Below, in pieces: positions 7,857 through 15,862 of a DNA stretch of 47,700 nucleotides. The stretch's first letter is position 1, and every line of letters starts with the position of its first letter. The stretch comes from Pantoea phytobeneficialis (GTDB taxonomy: Bacteria > Pseudomonadota > Gammaproteobacteria > Enterobacterales > Enterobacteriaceae): contig NZ_CP024636.1 in assembly GCF_009728735.1 (NCBI RefSeq), forward strand, positions 4,134,854 through 4,182,553, read 5' to 3'. Made by a program: the position numbers and the translations under genes. The notes beneath the pieces were generated by a model. That model searched no databases and had not been told where the DNA came from. It saw only the letters and a program-made list of their open reading frames with translations.

Positions 7857-9364
7857 CAGCCCACTGGCAACAGGCCGCAGATGTTGCAAACTCAATTGTG
7901 CAAAGCTGGCAACAACCCGGCGCACCCGGCGGGGCCATCGTGCTGTTCGATGCTCACCATATTCACTCTACCCACTGTGCCGGTTTGGCCGATCTGGCCC
8001 AACAAACGCCGTTCACCGCCGACAGCGTGGTGCGCTTTGCCTCCATCACCAAACATCTGTTTGCCGCACTGGTGACCGGGCCAGGCCGCCGCTATCTGCG
8101 ACTGGAAGACACCCTGGCCCAGCATCTGCCGCAATTGACCGGCGCTAATGGTTCAGTAACCGTCGGCCAGGCGCTGGATATGAGCAGCGGTTTGCCGGAT
8201 GTGCGTGAAACCCTGTCGCTGCTCGGTTTGTCGGTCTACAACGCCACCACCGCCGCCGACCTGTTGGCTTTCGTGGCGCGCGAAGGCGATCTCAGTTATC
8301 CGCCCGGTAGCGAGATTTCCTACACCAACACCGGTTATCGTCTGGTGGAAGAAGCGCTGAAAGCCAAAGGCGTGTTGTTCAACGAACTGTTGCAGCAATA
8401 CGTCTGCGAACCGTTGGATATCAACCTGTTCGCCCCGGAAAGCTGGTTTGATATCGTCCCCGGCCTGGTGCCGGGTTACTGGAATAATGGGCAGCAGTGG
8501 CAGCTTTCCAGCGCCGGTCTGCATCTGTCGGCATCCGGCAGCGTGACCGGCAGCCTGCATGATTTGACGCGCTGGCTGCAAACGCTGTTGGCAGACACCG
8601 GTCCCGGTGCAGGCGTGCTGCAACGGCTGAGTGCGCCGCGCAATCTCAACGATGGACGCACCAGCGGTTATGGCCTTGGCATCACCAGCTCGACGCTCGG
8701 TAGCCAGACGCTGTTTGGTCATGGCGGTTCCCATGCCGGTTATAAAAGTTACTTCCTGCTGCACCCGGAACTGAAGATTGGGGTAGCTCTGGTCGCCAAC
8801 CGCGAAGATATCACCACCTCCGAAAGCGCACTGCGTATCCTGGCGGCGGCATTGGGCCGCACGTTGCCGGAGAAGGGGCACGATCTGACACCCGGTTTGT
8901 ATGTGGCACCGGATGCCGCCGACTGGCTGGAGATTAACGGCGTTACCGCCACCTGGCTCGGTGCCGGTGAAACCCTGTGGCGCGACGAGCGTCACGGCGA
9001 CGCCGTCTCCCTTTCCAGTACCTTCCCCATGCAGTTACGCCACGACGGTGCGGCGATTGTTGGTGAAATCGGCCATGCCGCGCGCCGTTTTGTGCCGGTG
9101 CAGCCCGATAGCGCCAGCCTCGATAACCTGCAAGGACGCTGGTTTGCGCCGCAGTGGCGCAGTGAAATGGTGATTGAAGGGGATGCGCTGACGATGGGCA
9201 TCGGCCCGGCGGCGATTCGTGCCACGCTGCAATCGCTGGGCGGCGATCGCGTGCTGGCTACCGCGCTGGATGGTCCGTGGGAAAAACGTTTTGTGTTGGC
9301 GCGCAGCGGCGATAGCGTGCGGCTGCTGCTGAACCGCAGCCGTGTGGTGACGTTTACGCGCTAA
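7853..9364 (+). CDS. Serine hydrolase of family S12, D-aminopeptidase-like
   Basis: The 503-residue protein has the penicillin-recognising fold with S64-x-x-K67 (ASITKHLF), Y157-T-N159 (ISYTNTGY) and H290-G-G (FGHGGSHAG) in place of the usual KTG. The HxG third motif, the motif spacing and the overall length match the D-aminopeptidase of Ochrobactrum (about 520 residues), which has two extra C-terminal beta domains. Residues about 340-503 here are consistent with those domains. That enzyme removes N-terminal D-amino acids from peptides. No signal peptide is seen, so it probably acts in the cytoplasm on imported peptides. It is translationally coupled to the ATPase and closes the operon. A beta-lactamase or esterase function is less likely given the context but not excluded. 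Confidence 0.85.
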   Translation: MTAHWQQAADVANSIVQSWQQPGAPGGAIVLFDAHHIHSTHCAGLADLAQQTPFTADSVVRFASITKHLFAALVTGPGRRYLRLEDTLAQHLPQLTGANGSVTVGQALDMSSGLPDVRETLSLLGLSVYNATTAADLLAFVAREGDLSYPPGSEISYTNTGYRLVEEALKAKGVLFNELLQQYVCEPLDINLFAPESWFDIVPGLVPGYWNNGQQWQLSSAGLHLSASGSVTGSLHDLTRWLQTLLADTGPGAGVLQRLSAPRNLNDGRTSGYGLGITSSTLGSQTLFGHGGSHAGYKSYFLLHPELKIGVALVANREDITTSESALRILAAALGRTLPEKGHDLTPGLYVAPDAADWLEINGVTATWLGAGETLWRDERHGDAVSLSSTFPMQLRHDGAAIVGEIGHAARRFVPVQPDSASLDNLQGRWFAPQWRSEMVIEGDALTMGIGPAAIRATLQSLGGDRVLATALDGPWEKRFVLARSGDSVRLLLNRSRVVTFTR

Positions 9365-9376
9365 GCACCAAAACCC

Positions 9377-9438
9377 GCGCGATGAATCGCGCCGCTACAA
9401 ATGATTGCACCCATCAGTAGCGGCGTGATTTATCACGC
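9377..9438. repeat. REP-like inverted pair between convergent genes
   Basis: GCGCGAT-ga-ATCGCGC (9377-9392) and the variant GCGTGAT-tt-ATCACGC (9423-9438, compensated on both arms) lie between the S12 hydrolase and the FAH-family gene. The compensated change keeps pairing intact, which suggests selection for structure. The right unit supplies the stop codon of the FAH gene (TGA at 9435-9433). Confidence 0.85.
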
Positions 9439-10269
9439 AATAGGGTGACGCAGGCGTCCGATTTTTTCGATCTCCACTTCAATCTCATCGCCGGGGAACA
9501 TAAACAGCGGTGGCGTGCGCTTCTTACCCACGCCGCCTGGTGAACCGGTGATGATCACATCCCCTGCCGCCAGCGGGCTGAATGCCGAGATGTATTCGAT
9601 GATCTTCGCTACCGGATGCACCATGCTGGCGGTGGTGTCGTTCTGTACTTCACGCTGATTCAGCCAGGTTTTAATCGCCAACTGCTGTGGATCGGGGATC
9701 TCATCCGCGGTGGTCATCCACGGGCCAAAACCCCCGGTTTGCGGCCAGTTTTTCCCGGCAGTGAACCAGGTGAACTGCATGTCACGCACGGTGGCATCCA
9801 TAAAGCAGCTGTAACCGGCGACGTGGGCCAACGCTTCATCCGCTTTGACCTGATACGTCGGTTTGCCGATGATCACCGCCAGCTCGCCTTCATAGTCGAA
9901 CTCCTGGGTAGTGACCGGTTTCAGCAGCGGCTGCTCATGAGCCGCCAACGAATCAGCAAAGCGCACAAATAAGGTCGGCGCTTCAAGCGTTTCAGCAAAC
10001 TCTTTGCGTTTGTCGGCGTAATTCATCCCAACGCAAAACACCTTACCCGGATTCTCAATCACCGGCAGAAAACGGATAGCACTGAAGGGGTAATCGGCAG
10101 GCAGCGCGTGGAACGCTGCCAGGTCGCTCTGCGCACCACGTTGCAGCAGGGTTTTCAGGTCGGGACATTCGGCACCGAGGCGTTTGCCGAGATCCACCAC
10201 ACCCTGTTCCTGCACGATTCCATAACTTTTTGTTGCCTGGTCAATAAGATAAAAACTGCAAAGCTGCAT
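9433..10269 (-). CDS. Fumarylacetoacetate hydrolase family protein
   Basis: The 278-residue protein has the FAH C-terminal fold: VFCVGMNYADKRKEF, the metal ligands in FDYEGELAVIIGKP, then TSMVHP-like and SPGGVG segments (ITGSPGGVGKKRTP). Family members are Mg- or Mn-dependent hydrolases, hydratases or decarboxylases of acylpyruvates and 2-keto acids. The start is taken at ATG 10269, with GAGG upstream. A longer ORF reaching 10320 has no better start. The gene lies downstream of the M55 peptidase but is separated from it by a strong terminator (10286-10347). It may thus be expressed by read-through or its own promoter, and its link to D-peptide use is unclear. The last residues are encoded inside a REP-like unit. 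Confidence 0.9.
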   Translation of the reverse strand: MQLCSFYLIDQATKSYGIVQEQGVVDLGKRLGAECPDLKTLLQRGAQSDLAAFHALPADYPFSAIRFLPVIENPGKVFCVGMNYADKRKEFAETLEAPTLFVRFADSLAAHEQPLLKPVTTQEFDYEGELAVIIGKPTYQVKADEALAHVAGYSCFMDATVRDMQFTWFTAGKNWPQTGGFGPWMTTADEIPDPQQLAIKTWLNQREVQNDTTASMVHPVAKIIEYISAFSPLAAGDVIITGSPGGVGKKRTPPLFMFPGDEIEVEIEKIGRLRHPIA

Positions 10270-10285
10270 GACTGCCTCGTTGGAA

Positions 10286-10347
10286 TAAAAAAATCGCGCG
10301 CAGGTTACCAAAAGCCGCACAGGAAAGCGGTACGACCTGCGCGCGAT
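10286..10347 (-). terminator. Strong intrinsic terminator after the dgcN-to-M55 operon
   Basis: A perfect 13-bp inverted repeat (ACCTGCGCGCGAT 10335-10347 with ATCGCGCGCAGGT 10293-10305) encloses a 29-nt loop that has its own small GCGG/CCGC stem. On the minus strand it is followed by seven T (10293-10287). It sits between the M55 gene and the FAH-family gene and should end most of the transcript. Confidence 0.8.
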
Positions 10348-10352
10348 GTGGC

Positions 10353-11174
10353 TTAATTTTGCGTACTCGCCAGATATGAGAAGGCACTCAGCAGGCTGAT
10401 CAGTGTCCCCATCTGCTCGGCACGATAGCCCACCGTTACCGCATCAATACGTGTTACACCGGGGATCAGGCTGAACAGATCGGCCAGCACCGGTTTGCTC
10501 GCCTGGAGCTGCATCTCATAAGGGGCGCTGAGGCGGGTGGTGCTGACCTGACTGGCACGCTGCACTGCCGCCGTCGCCGCCGCGCGAATGGCGTTTTGCG
10601 CCGCCTGCGGGCTGATGGATTCTGCGCAGGTATGGGAAATCGCGCGTTTTACGCAGACGTAGTCCACCGATGGATAATGCTCGCCCATCCAACCCTTGAG
10701 CTGATCGTCGCCGCTCACCAGCCACAGCGGTGTGCCCTGTTCGGCAGCCGCAGCGGCATAGATATCGCTCTCGCCCATCACTTTGCCGTTGATATGGATG
10801 CGCCAGAACGCGCGACCGTTAATGGTGTGCGCCAGCACGCCCGGCTCTCCTGCCGCGCTGTGATAACCGATAAAAAACAGGCCATCGAACGGTTGCTGCT
10901 CCAGCCCTTCGACCATCGACAAACCGCGAGGTTTGCCCTGCACCAGCCGGGCACGCGCATCGATATTTTCTGCGCGCAGGTTGGTCATTTGCGCGTGGCT
11001 GTCAGCCACTACCACCTCGGTGGCACCACCGGCAAATGCCCCGTCAATGGCGGCGTTGACTTCCTGTTCCATCAATTCACGCGCCAGCTGATATTCCGCA
11101 TGGCCGGGTGAACATTGTTCCGGGCGCATCACGCCCGCGATGCCTTCGATATCGGCGGAGATAAAGATTTTCAT
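10353..11174 (-). CDS. M55-family D-aminopeptidase (DppA-like)
   Basis: The 273-residue protein starts MKIFISADIEGIAGVM, the hallmark of peptidase family M55, in which D8 and E10 of SADIEG bind zinc. Further conserved parts are VADSHAQMTNLRAENID, the metal-site His in FFIGYHSAAG, HTINGRAFWRIHING, and YVCVKRAISHTCAESISP. The Bacillus subtilis DppA member forms a decamer and removes N-terminal D-Ala or D-amino acids from peptides. No export signal is seen. It is the last gene of the minus-strand operon, 118 bases after the P1 peptidase gene with a REP pair in between, and a strong terminator follows. This supports a role in breaking down imported D-peptides. Confidence 0.92.
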   Translation of the reverse strand: MKIFISADIEGIAGVMRPEQCSPGHAEYQLARELMEQEVNAAIDGAFAGGATEVVVADSHAQMTNLRAENIDARARLVQGKPRGLSMVEGLEQQPFDGLFFIGYHSAAGEPGVLAHTINGRAFWRIHINGKVMGESDIYAAAAAEQGTPLWLVSGDDQLKGWMGEHYPSVDYVCVKRAISHTCAESISPQAAQNAIRAAATAAVQRASQVSTTRLSAPYEMQLQASKPVLADLFSLIPGVTRIDAVTVGYRAEQMGTLISLLSAFSYLASTQN

Positions 11175-11216
11175 AGGGTGATGTTTGTTCCGTTAATCAT
11201 GTTACAAGCCAAAACC

Positions 11217-11277
11217 GCGCGATAAATCGCGCCGCTACATTACGTGCGTTCATTCGTAGCGGCGCGATTTATCGCGC
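11217..11277. repeat. REP-like inverted pair between the P1 and M55 peptidase genes
   Basis: GCGCGAT-aa-ATCGCGC (11217-11232) and GCGCGAT-tt-ATCGCGC (11262-11277) form a typical facing pair with about 30 bp between. It is located within an operon, in the only sizeable gap between the two peptidase genes. Confidence 0.85.
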
Positions 11278-11292
11278 AAGAATACCGGGAAG

Positions 11293-12339
11293 TTATGGTT
11301 GCGCCAGTTTGTCTAAAACATCCGTCAATGCCGGGCGGTGGTGGCCGCGGAAGCCGGTAACGGCTTCGGCACTCAGCAACGCATCCAGCACCGCGTGTTC
11401 AGTGGCATCGGCGGCGGCAGCGAGCAAGGGTTCCAGCGCCGCATCGTCCGGTGGCTGTGGTTGGCCCTGGGTGGAAAAGGCTACCGCGATATCGCCGGAA
11501 CCATGACCCCAGTAGCTGCCAAGACGTCCCAGGCCGGCACCCGCGCGCTTTGCCACGCGCTTCAACTGACGAGCATCCAGCGGCGCATCGGTCGCCATAA
11601 TGATGATGATGGAACCCGCATCGCGCTGTGGCGTCAGTTCCGGCAGCAACGGGGAGATCATCTCGCCGAGGCGCACGCCATCCAGCGTTAACGCCGTCAG
11701 TGCGCCAAAGTTCGCCAGCACCAGCACGCCCAGCGTGGCATTCAATGAAGGGATCAGACGCGAGGCGCTGCCAATGCCGCCTTTCAGGCTGAAGCAGCTC
11801 ATACCGCGCCCGGCCCCCACGCTGCCACGGGGGAAATCGGGCTGCGCCTGGTGCAGGGCTTGCTGCGCCAGCGCTTCCGTCACCGCCAGCGCCTGGATGT
11901 CGTTCAGCCAGCCGTCGTTGCACTCCAGCGCCAGCGGATTAACCGTAGGCAAACTGCGGCCCAGCTCCGGGTTGCGGCTGATGGCATCACGCACCAGGGT
12001 GGTAAACAGCGTGCCGACTGCCAGGGTGTTGCTGAGCAGGATTGGTGTCTGCAATTCGCCCAGCTCCTCCACCTGTACCAGACCAACCGGCTTGGCAAAG
12101 CCGTTAAACACCGCTGCCGCGCAGGGCAGCGGTTGCTGGAACAGATTGTCGCCCGGCGGCACAATCGCGGTGACGCCGGTCTGGATCTCACCCTCGGCCA
12201 ACGTGGCATGGCCGACGCGCACGCCGGGAACATCGCTGATCAGGTTGGTCGGCCCACAGGCGCTGCGCGGCTGACCGAGCTGGCGCGTTTCACGCCAGCG
12301 TTGCAGCAGCAGGTCGCGCTGCATCTGTTGAAAATCCAT
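11293..12339 (-). CDS. P1-family aminopeptidase (DmpA-like L-aminopeptidase/D-esterase)
   Basis: The 348-residue protein is an N-terminal-nucleophile hydrolase of family P1. It opens with TNLISDVPGVRVGHATL, has GSVGAGRGMSCFSLKGGIG, and LANFGALTALTLDG before the processing site. The auto-cleavage site G242-S243 lies in AGSIIIIMATDAPL. Cleavage there would free Ser243 as the nucleophile and give alpha and beta chains. DmpA of Ochrobactrum releases N-terminal L-amino acids from peptides and also hydrolyses D-amino-acid amides and esters. The gene follows the GsiD-like permease gene by only 2 bases, so it is part of the transporter operon and likely acts in the cytoplasm on imported peptides. Confidence 0.9.
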   Translation of the reverse strand: MDFQQMQRDLLLQRWRETRQLGQPRSACGPTNLISDVPGVRVGHATLAEGEIQTGVTAIVPPGDNLFQQPLPCAAAVFNGFAKPVGLVQVEELGELQTPILLSNTLAVGTLFTTLVRDAISRNPELGRSLPTVNPLALECNDGWLNDIQALAVTEALAQQALHQAQPDFPRGSVGAGRGMSCFSLKGGIGSASRLIPSLNATLGVLVLANFGALTALTLDGVRLGEMISPLLPELTPQRDAGSIIIIMATDAPLDARQLKRVAKRAGAGLGRLGSYWGHGSGDIAVAFSTQGQPQPPDDAALEPLLAAAADATEHAVLDALLSAEAVTGFRGHHRPALTDVLDKLAQP

Positions 12340-12341
12340 GT

Positions 12342-13226
12342 TTAACTCTTCAGTTTGGGATCAAGCGTATCGCGCAGGGCATCGCCCAGCAGGTTAAACG
12401 CCAGCACCGTGATAAAAATCGCCAGTCCAGGGAAGACGCTAACGTGCCACATGCCCGCCATCATCATGTTGCGGCTCATCGCGAGGATGTTGCCCCACTC
12501 CGGGACGTCCGGCTCCGGGCCAAGACCAATAAAACTCAGTCCGGCTGCGGTGAGAATACTGGTGCCGATGCGCATGGTGAAGTAGACAATCACGTTCGAC
12601 AGCGTACCCGGCAGGATATGGCGCAGCAGGATCACCCGGTCCGGCGCACCGGCGCAGCGTACCGCTTCCACATAGGCGGCCTGCTTCAGCGATAAGGTCG
12701 ACGCACGTACGATGCGGGCAAACACCGGTACGCTGAATACCGCCACCGCGATAATCACGTTATTCAGACCTGGCCCGAGAATGGCCACCACCGCAATCGC
12801 CAGCAGCATACCGGGGAAGGCGAACAGCACATCAGAACCACGCATGATCAGCATGTCGATCCAGCGACCATAGTAGCCCGCCAGCAAGCCAAGCATCACG
12901 CCCACCACCATGCCAAGCGTGACTGACACAACGCCAACATATAACGAGATACGTGCGCCAAAGATAATGCGACTGAACAGGTCACGACCGAGATCGTCGG
13001 TGCCCATCCAGTGCGCGGCAGACGGCGGTGACGACAGCGCCATCCAGTCTGGTGCCATCGGGTCCCACGGGGCCAGCCACGGGGCGAAAATCGCCACCAG
13101 TACCAGCAGCAACACAAAACCGCCCGATACCAGCGCCAGTGGATTGTGCACAAAGGCGTGGAGAAAATCGCGCCACGGCGAACGGATCGCCTCCTGCGTG
13201 TTGGCAGGCAGAGATTGCAGACTCAT
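12342..13226 (-). CDS. GsiD/DppC-like peptide ABC transporter permease
   Basis: The 294-residue permease subunit shows the OppC-type N-terminus, the motif WMGTDDLGRDLFSRIIFGAR (about 95-114) and an EAA loop around EAVRCAGAPDRVILLRHILP. It ends FNLLGDALRDTLDPKLKS. The chosen ATG at 13226 overlaps the TGA of the upstream permease and has AGGAG about 5 bases upstream; a GTG one codon earlier is possible. It is clearly a partner of the 13226-14155 permease. The system resembles the E. coli GsiABCD glutathione importer, but the surrounding peptidases and dgcNA suggest other peptide substrates. Confidence 0.92.
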   Translation of the reverse strand: MSLQSLPANTQEAIRSPWRDFLHAFVHNPLALVSGGFVLLLVLVAIFAPWLAPWDPMAPDWMALSSPPSAAHWMGTDDLGRDLFSRIIFGARISLYVGVVSVTLGMVVGVMLGLLAGYYGRWIDMLIMRGSDVLFAFPGMLLAIAVVAILGPGLNNVIIAVAVFSVPVFARIVRASTLSLKQAAYVEAVRCAGAPDRVILLRHILPGTLSNVIVYFTMRIGTSILTAAGLSFIGLGPEPDVPEWGNILAMSRNMMMAGMWHVSVFPGLAIFITVLAFNLLGDALRDTLDPKLKS

Positions 13227-14155
13227 CACGGCTCCTGTCGCAGGCGAATTGCCGGGTTAACCACTGCGTACAGCAGATCCACCAGCAGGTTAATCACAAT
13301 AAATTCAAAGACAAACAGCATAACCAGCGCCTGAATTACCGGCTGATCCTGCGCTTTGATCGATTCGATCAGCAGCCAGCCTAATCCCGGCCAGTTGAAC
13401 ACGCTTTCCACTACGATCGATCCACCCAGCAGAAAACCAAACTGCAAACCAAGCATGGTGATCACCGGGATCAGCGCATTGCGCATCACATGTTTCCAGG
13501 TGACCAGCCGATTACGTAACCCCTTCGCTTTGGCAGTACGCACGTAATCCTCCTGTGCCACTTCCAGGAACGCAGATCGGGTAAAGCGCGCCATCACCGC
13601 CGCCACCGAGGAGCCAAGGGTAATGGCGGGCAGGATGATATCGGTGGGCTTGTTGAAACCGCTGACCGAGAACAAACCAAACGGCATGGCAACAAACTGA
13701 ATCAGCAGCAGGCCCAGCCAGAAAGTCGGCATTGAGATACCGCCCACCGCGACGCTCATCAGCGTCCAGTCCTGCCATTTACCGCGTTTCAGTGCCGCCA
13801 GCACACCCAGAAACAGACCAAGAATCACCGACCAGGCAAAGCCCGCCAGCGCCAGCCACATGGTCGGCATAAAGCCTTTTTTGATCACTTCCAGCACCGG
13901 TTGTTGCGTGCGATAGGTGACGCCGAGATCGCCGCGAAACAGGCCGCCCAGCCAGTGCAGATATTGCTGCGGCAGCGGGTCATTCAGACCAAGATGCTGA
14001 CGCGCGGCTTCCACCGCCGCCAGCGGTGCATCCGGCCCGGCGTAGATACGTGCCGGATCGCCCGGTAGCAGTTTGATGAAGCCGAATACCAGCAGCGAGA
14101 CCACCAGCAGTACCGGGATCATCTCCAGCAGACGACGAATGATGTATGCGAACAT
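13226..14155 (-). CDS. GsiC/DppB-like peptide ABC transporter permease
   Basis: The 309-residue membrane protein starts MFAYIIRRLLEMIPVLLVVSLLVF, the usual first helix of DppB/GsiC permeases. It contains LLPGDPARIYAGPDAP and LGLNDPLPQQYLHWLGG, and the EAA loop TAKAKGLRNRLVTWKHVM (about 220-240). It ends with a membrane helix and LLYAVVNPAIRLR. Its stop codon overlaps the next start. The 145-bp gap to the upstream binding-protein gene is filled by a composite repeat at 14190-14287. With its partner it forms the inner-membrane channel of the second peptide importer in this island. Confidence 0.92.
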   Translation of the reverse strand: MFAYIIRRLLEMIPVLLVVSLLVFGFIKLLPGDPARIYAGPDAPLAAVEAARQHLGLNDPLPQQYLHWLGGLFRGDLGVTYRTQQPVLEVIKKGFMPTMWLALAGFAWSVILGLFLGVLAALKRGKWQDWTLMSVAVGGISMPTFWLGLLLIQFVAMPFGLFSVSGFNKPTDIILPAITLGSSVAAVMARFTRSAFLEVAQEDYVRTAKAKGLRNRLVTWKHVMRNALIPVITMLGLQFGFLLGGSIVVESVFNWPGLGWLLIESIKAQDQPVIQALVMLFVFEFIVINLLVDLLYAVVNPAIRLRQEP

Positions 14156-14189
14156 GCGTTTCCTTTTTGTGATGGTGCGAGCGGTGGGG

Positions 14190-14287
14190 CCCTCACCCTA
14201 ACCCTCTCCCGCCAGAGGGAGAGGGGACTGATCGAGCACCATCACTACCTCCCTCTCCCGTCTTGCGGGAGAGGGCCGGGGTGAGGG
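14190..14287. repeat. Composite roughly 100-bp palindromic repeat, copy 1
   Basis: Two hairpins built of CCCTCTCCC/GGGAGAGGG type arms flank a central stretch containing GATCGAG, and the outer ends are CCCTCACC and GGTGAGGG. The reverse complement closely matches 34592-34700. It lies between the gsiB-like and gsiC-like genes, where a hairpin could lower expression of the permeases relative to the abundant binding protein. Confidence 0.85.
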
Positions 14288-14300
14288 TCACAGCGATGTC

Positions 14301-15842
14301 TTACTTAAATGCCGCCTGGGTATACAGGAAGTTGCCATCTGGCAGCATCGACACGCCGCTCAGGTTGCTGCGTTTACCCACCAGGTTGTCTGGCGTACCG
14401 AGGAAGGCGACCGGGGCATCTTTCCACAGCAGCTTCTGCGCTTCGGCATACGCCACACCACGTTTCGCCGGGTCAGCGGTGGCCAGGCCACCGGCAATCG
14501 CTTTATCCACTGCCGGGTTGCTGTAGTACGACACGTTGTATGAGGTCGGCACCCAGGATTCGGTGGCGTACAGCGGGCGCAGTGCCCAATCCGCATCACC
14601 GGTAGAGGTGGACCAGCCGCCGTAGTAGAGGTCAAATTCCGCCTGCTTCGGATCCTTCACGCCCCACAGTTTGGCGTTGCGCGTCCCGGAATCCATTGGC
14701 GTCACGGTGACGCGAATGCCTGCGGTCGCGAGCTGCGCTTTCAGGAACTGCGCCGCACGCACGCTGGCAGTGGCGTTGGTGGTCCACAGCTTCAGATCCA
14801 GACCGTTCGGATAACCCGCCGCTTTCAGCAGCGCTTTGGCTTCATCCGGTGCGTAACGGTAGTTCGGGTCGCTCTGCTTCTGCCAGAACTGCACCCCTTC
14901 CGGGATGGCGGAGCTGGCTGGCTTGCCCATACCGGCAAACGCCACTTTCAGCCACAGATTGCGATCGATGGCGTAGTTGATCGCCTGACGCACGCGCAGA
15001 TCCGCCAGCGGTTTGTGCTGGGTGTTGATCGCCATGTAGTACAGGTAAATGCTCGGATCGCGCTGGATCGCCAGCTTGCTGTCGTTCTGCACGGTGCTGA
15101 TCAGATCGGACGGCAACGGCCAGATCGCATCCACCTGACCGGACTTGAGTGCGGCCACGCGCGTGGCATCTTCCGGGCTGGGTGAGAAGGTGACGTTATC
15201 GACTTTCGGCCAACCTTTCTGCCAGTAGCCATCGTATTTGGTCAGGTTGACCGCTTTCCCCGGCTGCCAGTCAACAAACTTAAACGGACCGGTACCCACC
15301 GGATGCAGACGCAGCTGCGCTTCGTCCGGGTACTGCTTGAGGATTGCCGGGCTCCACATCACCGCCGACGGATGCGCCAGGGTGTTGATAAAAGCACCAA
15401 ACGACTGGTTCAGCTCAACTTTGACCTGATCCGGGGCCAGTACCGTGACTTTCGCGATCATCTTGTACAGGCTGTTGCGCTTCAGGCCTTTGGTCTGATC
15501 GGCGAGGCGTTCAAGGTTGGCTTTCACCGCTTCCGCATCGAACGGCGTGCCGTCCTGGAAGGTCACGCCTTTGCGCAGCGTCAGGGTGAATTCGGTGGCA
15601 CTGTCGTTGCTGGTGTAGCCGGTCGCCAGCCAGGGTTGCAGCTTCATCTGGGCATCAAACTGGAACAGCCGTTCAAAGATACCGCTCTGCACCGAATAGC
15701 TGACGTTGTCCGAGGTATCGTGCGGATCAAGGCCAGTGATATCGGCATACATTGAGATGTGCAGATCCTGCGCCTGTGCGGCAGCCGCCAGGGAGAGGGT
15801 AAGTCCGAGAGCGAGCGAGGTGCGACGGAAAAACGGGTTCAT
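14301..15842 (-). CDS. GsiB-like peptide ABC transporter substrate-binding protein
   Basis: The 513-residue family-5 binding protein has a Sec signal (MNPFFRRTSLALGL..., cut after AQAQ or AQA, about residue 24). It aligns along its length with E. coli GsiB: LDPHDTSDNVSYSVQSGIFE, FQDGTPFDAEAVKANLER, LHPVGTGPFKFVDW, FYxGWSxSTGDADWAL-type segment and VRQAINYAIDRN. The family captures peptides in the periplasm. The AGGAG ribosome-binding site 6-7 bases before the ATG is strong. It lies 20 bases after the ATPase gene. Its similarity to GsiB suggests gamma-Glu or Glu-containing peptides as possible ligands, which fits the adjacent D-Glu enzymes; this is inference. Confidence 0.9.
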   Translation of the reverse strand: MNPFFRRTSLALGLTLSLAAAAQAQDLHISMYADITGLDPHDTSDNVSYSVQSGIFERLFQFDAQMKLQPWLATGYTSNDSATEFTLTLRKGVTFQDGTPFDAEAVKANLERLADQTKGLKRNSLYKMIAKVTVLAPDQVKVELNQSFGAFINTLAHPSAVMWSPAILKQYPDEAQLRLHPVGTGPFKFVDWQPGKAVNLTKYDGYWQKGWPKVDNVTFSPSPEDATRVAALKSGQVDAIWPLPSDLISTVQNDSKLAIQRDPSIYLYYMAINTQHKPLADLRVRQAINYAIDRNLWLKVAFAGMGKPASSAIPEGVQFWQKQSDPNYRYAPDEAKALLKAAGYPNGLDLKLWTTNATASVRAAQFLKAQLATAGIRVTVTPMDSGTRNAKLWGVKDPKQAEFDLYYGGWSTSTGDADWALRPLYATESWVPTSYNVSYYSNPAVDKAIAGGLATADPAKRGVAYAEAQKLLWKDAPVAFLGTPDNLVGKRSNLSGVSMLPDGNFLYTQAAFK

Positions 15843-15862
15843 AAAATCTCCTGGTATTGGGG

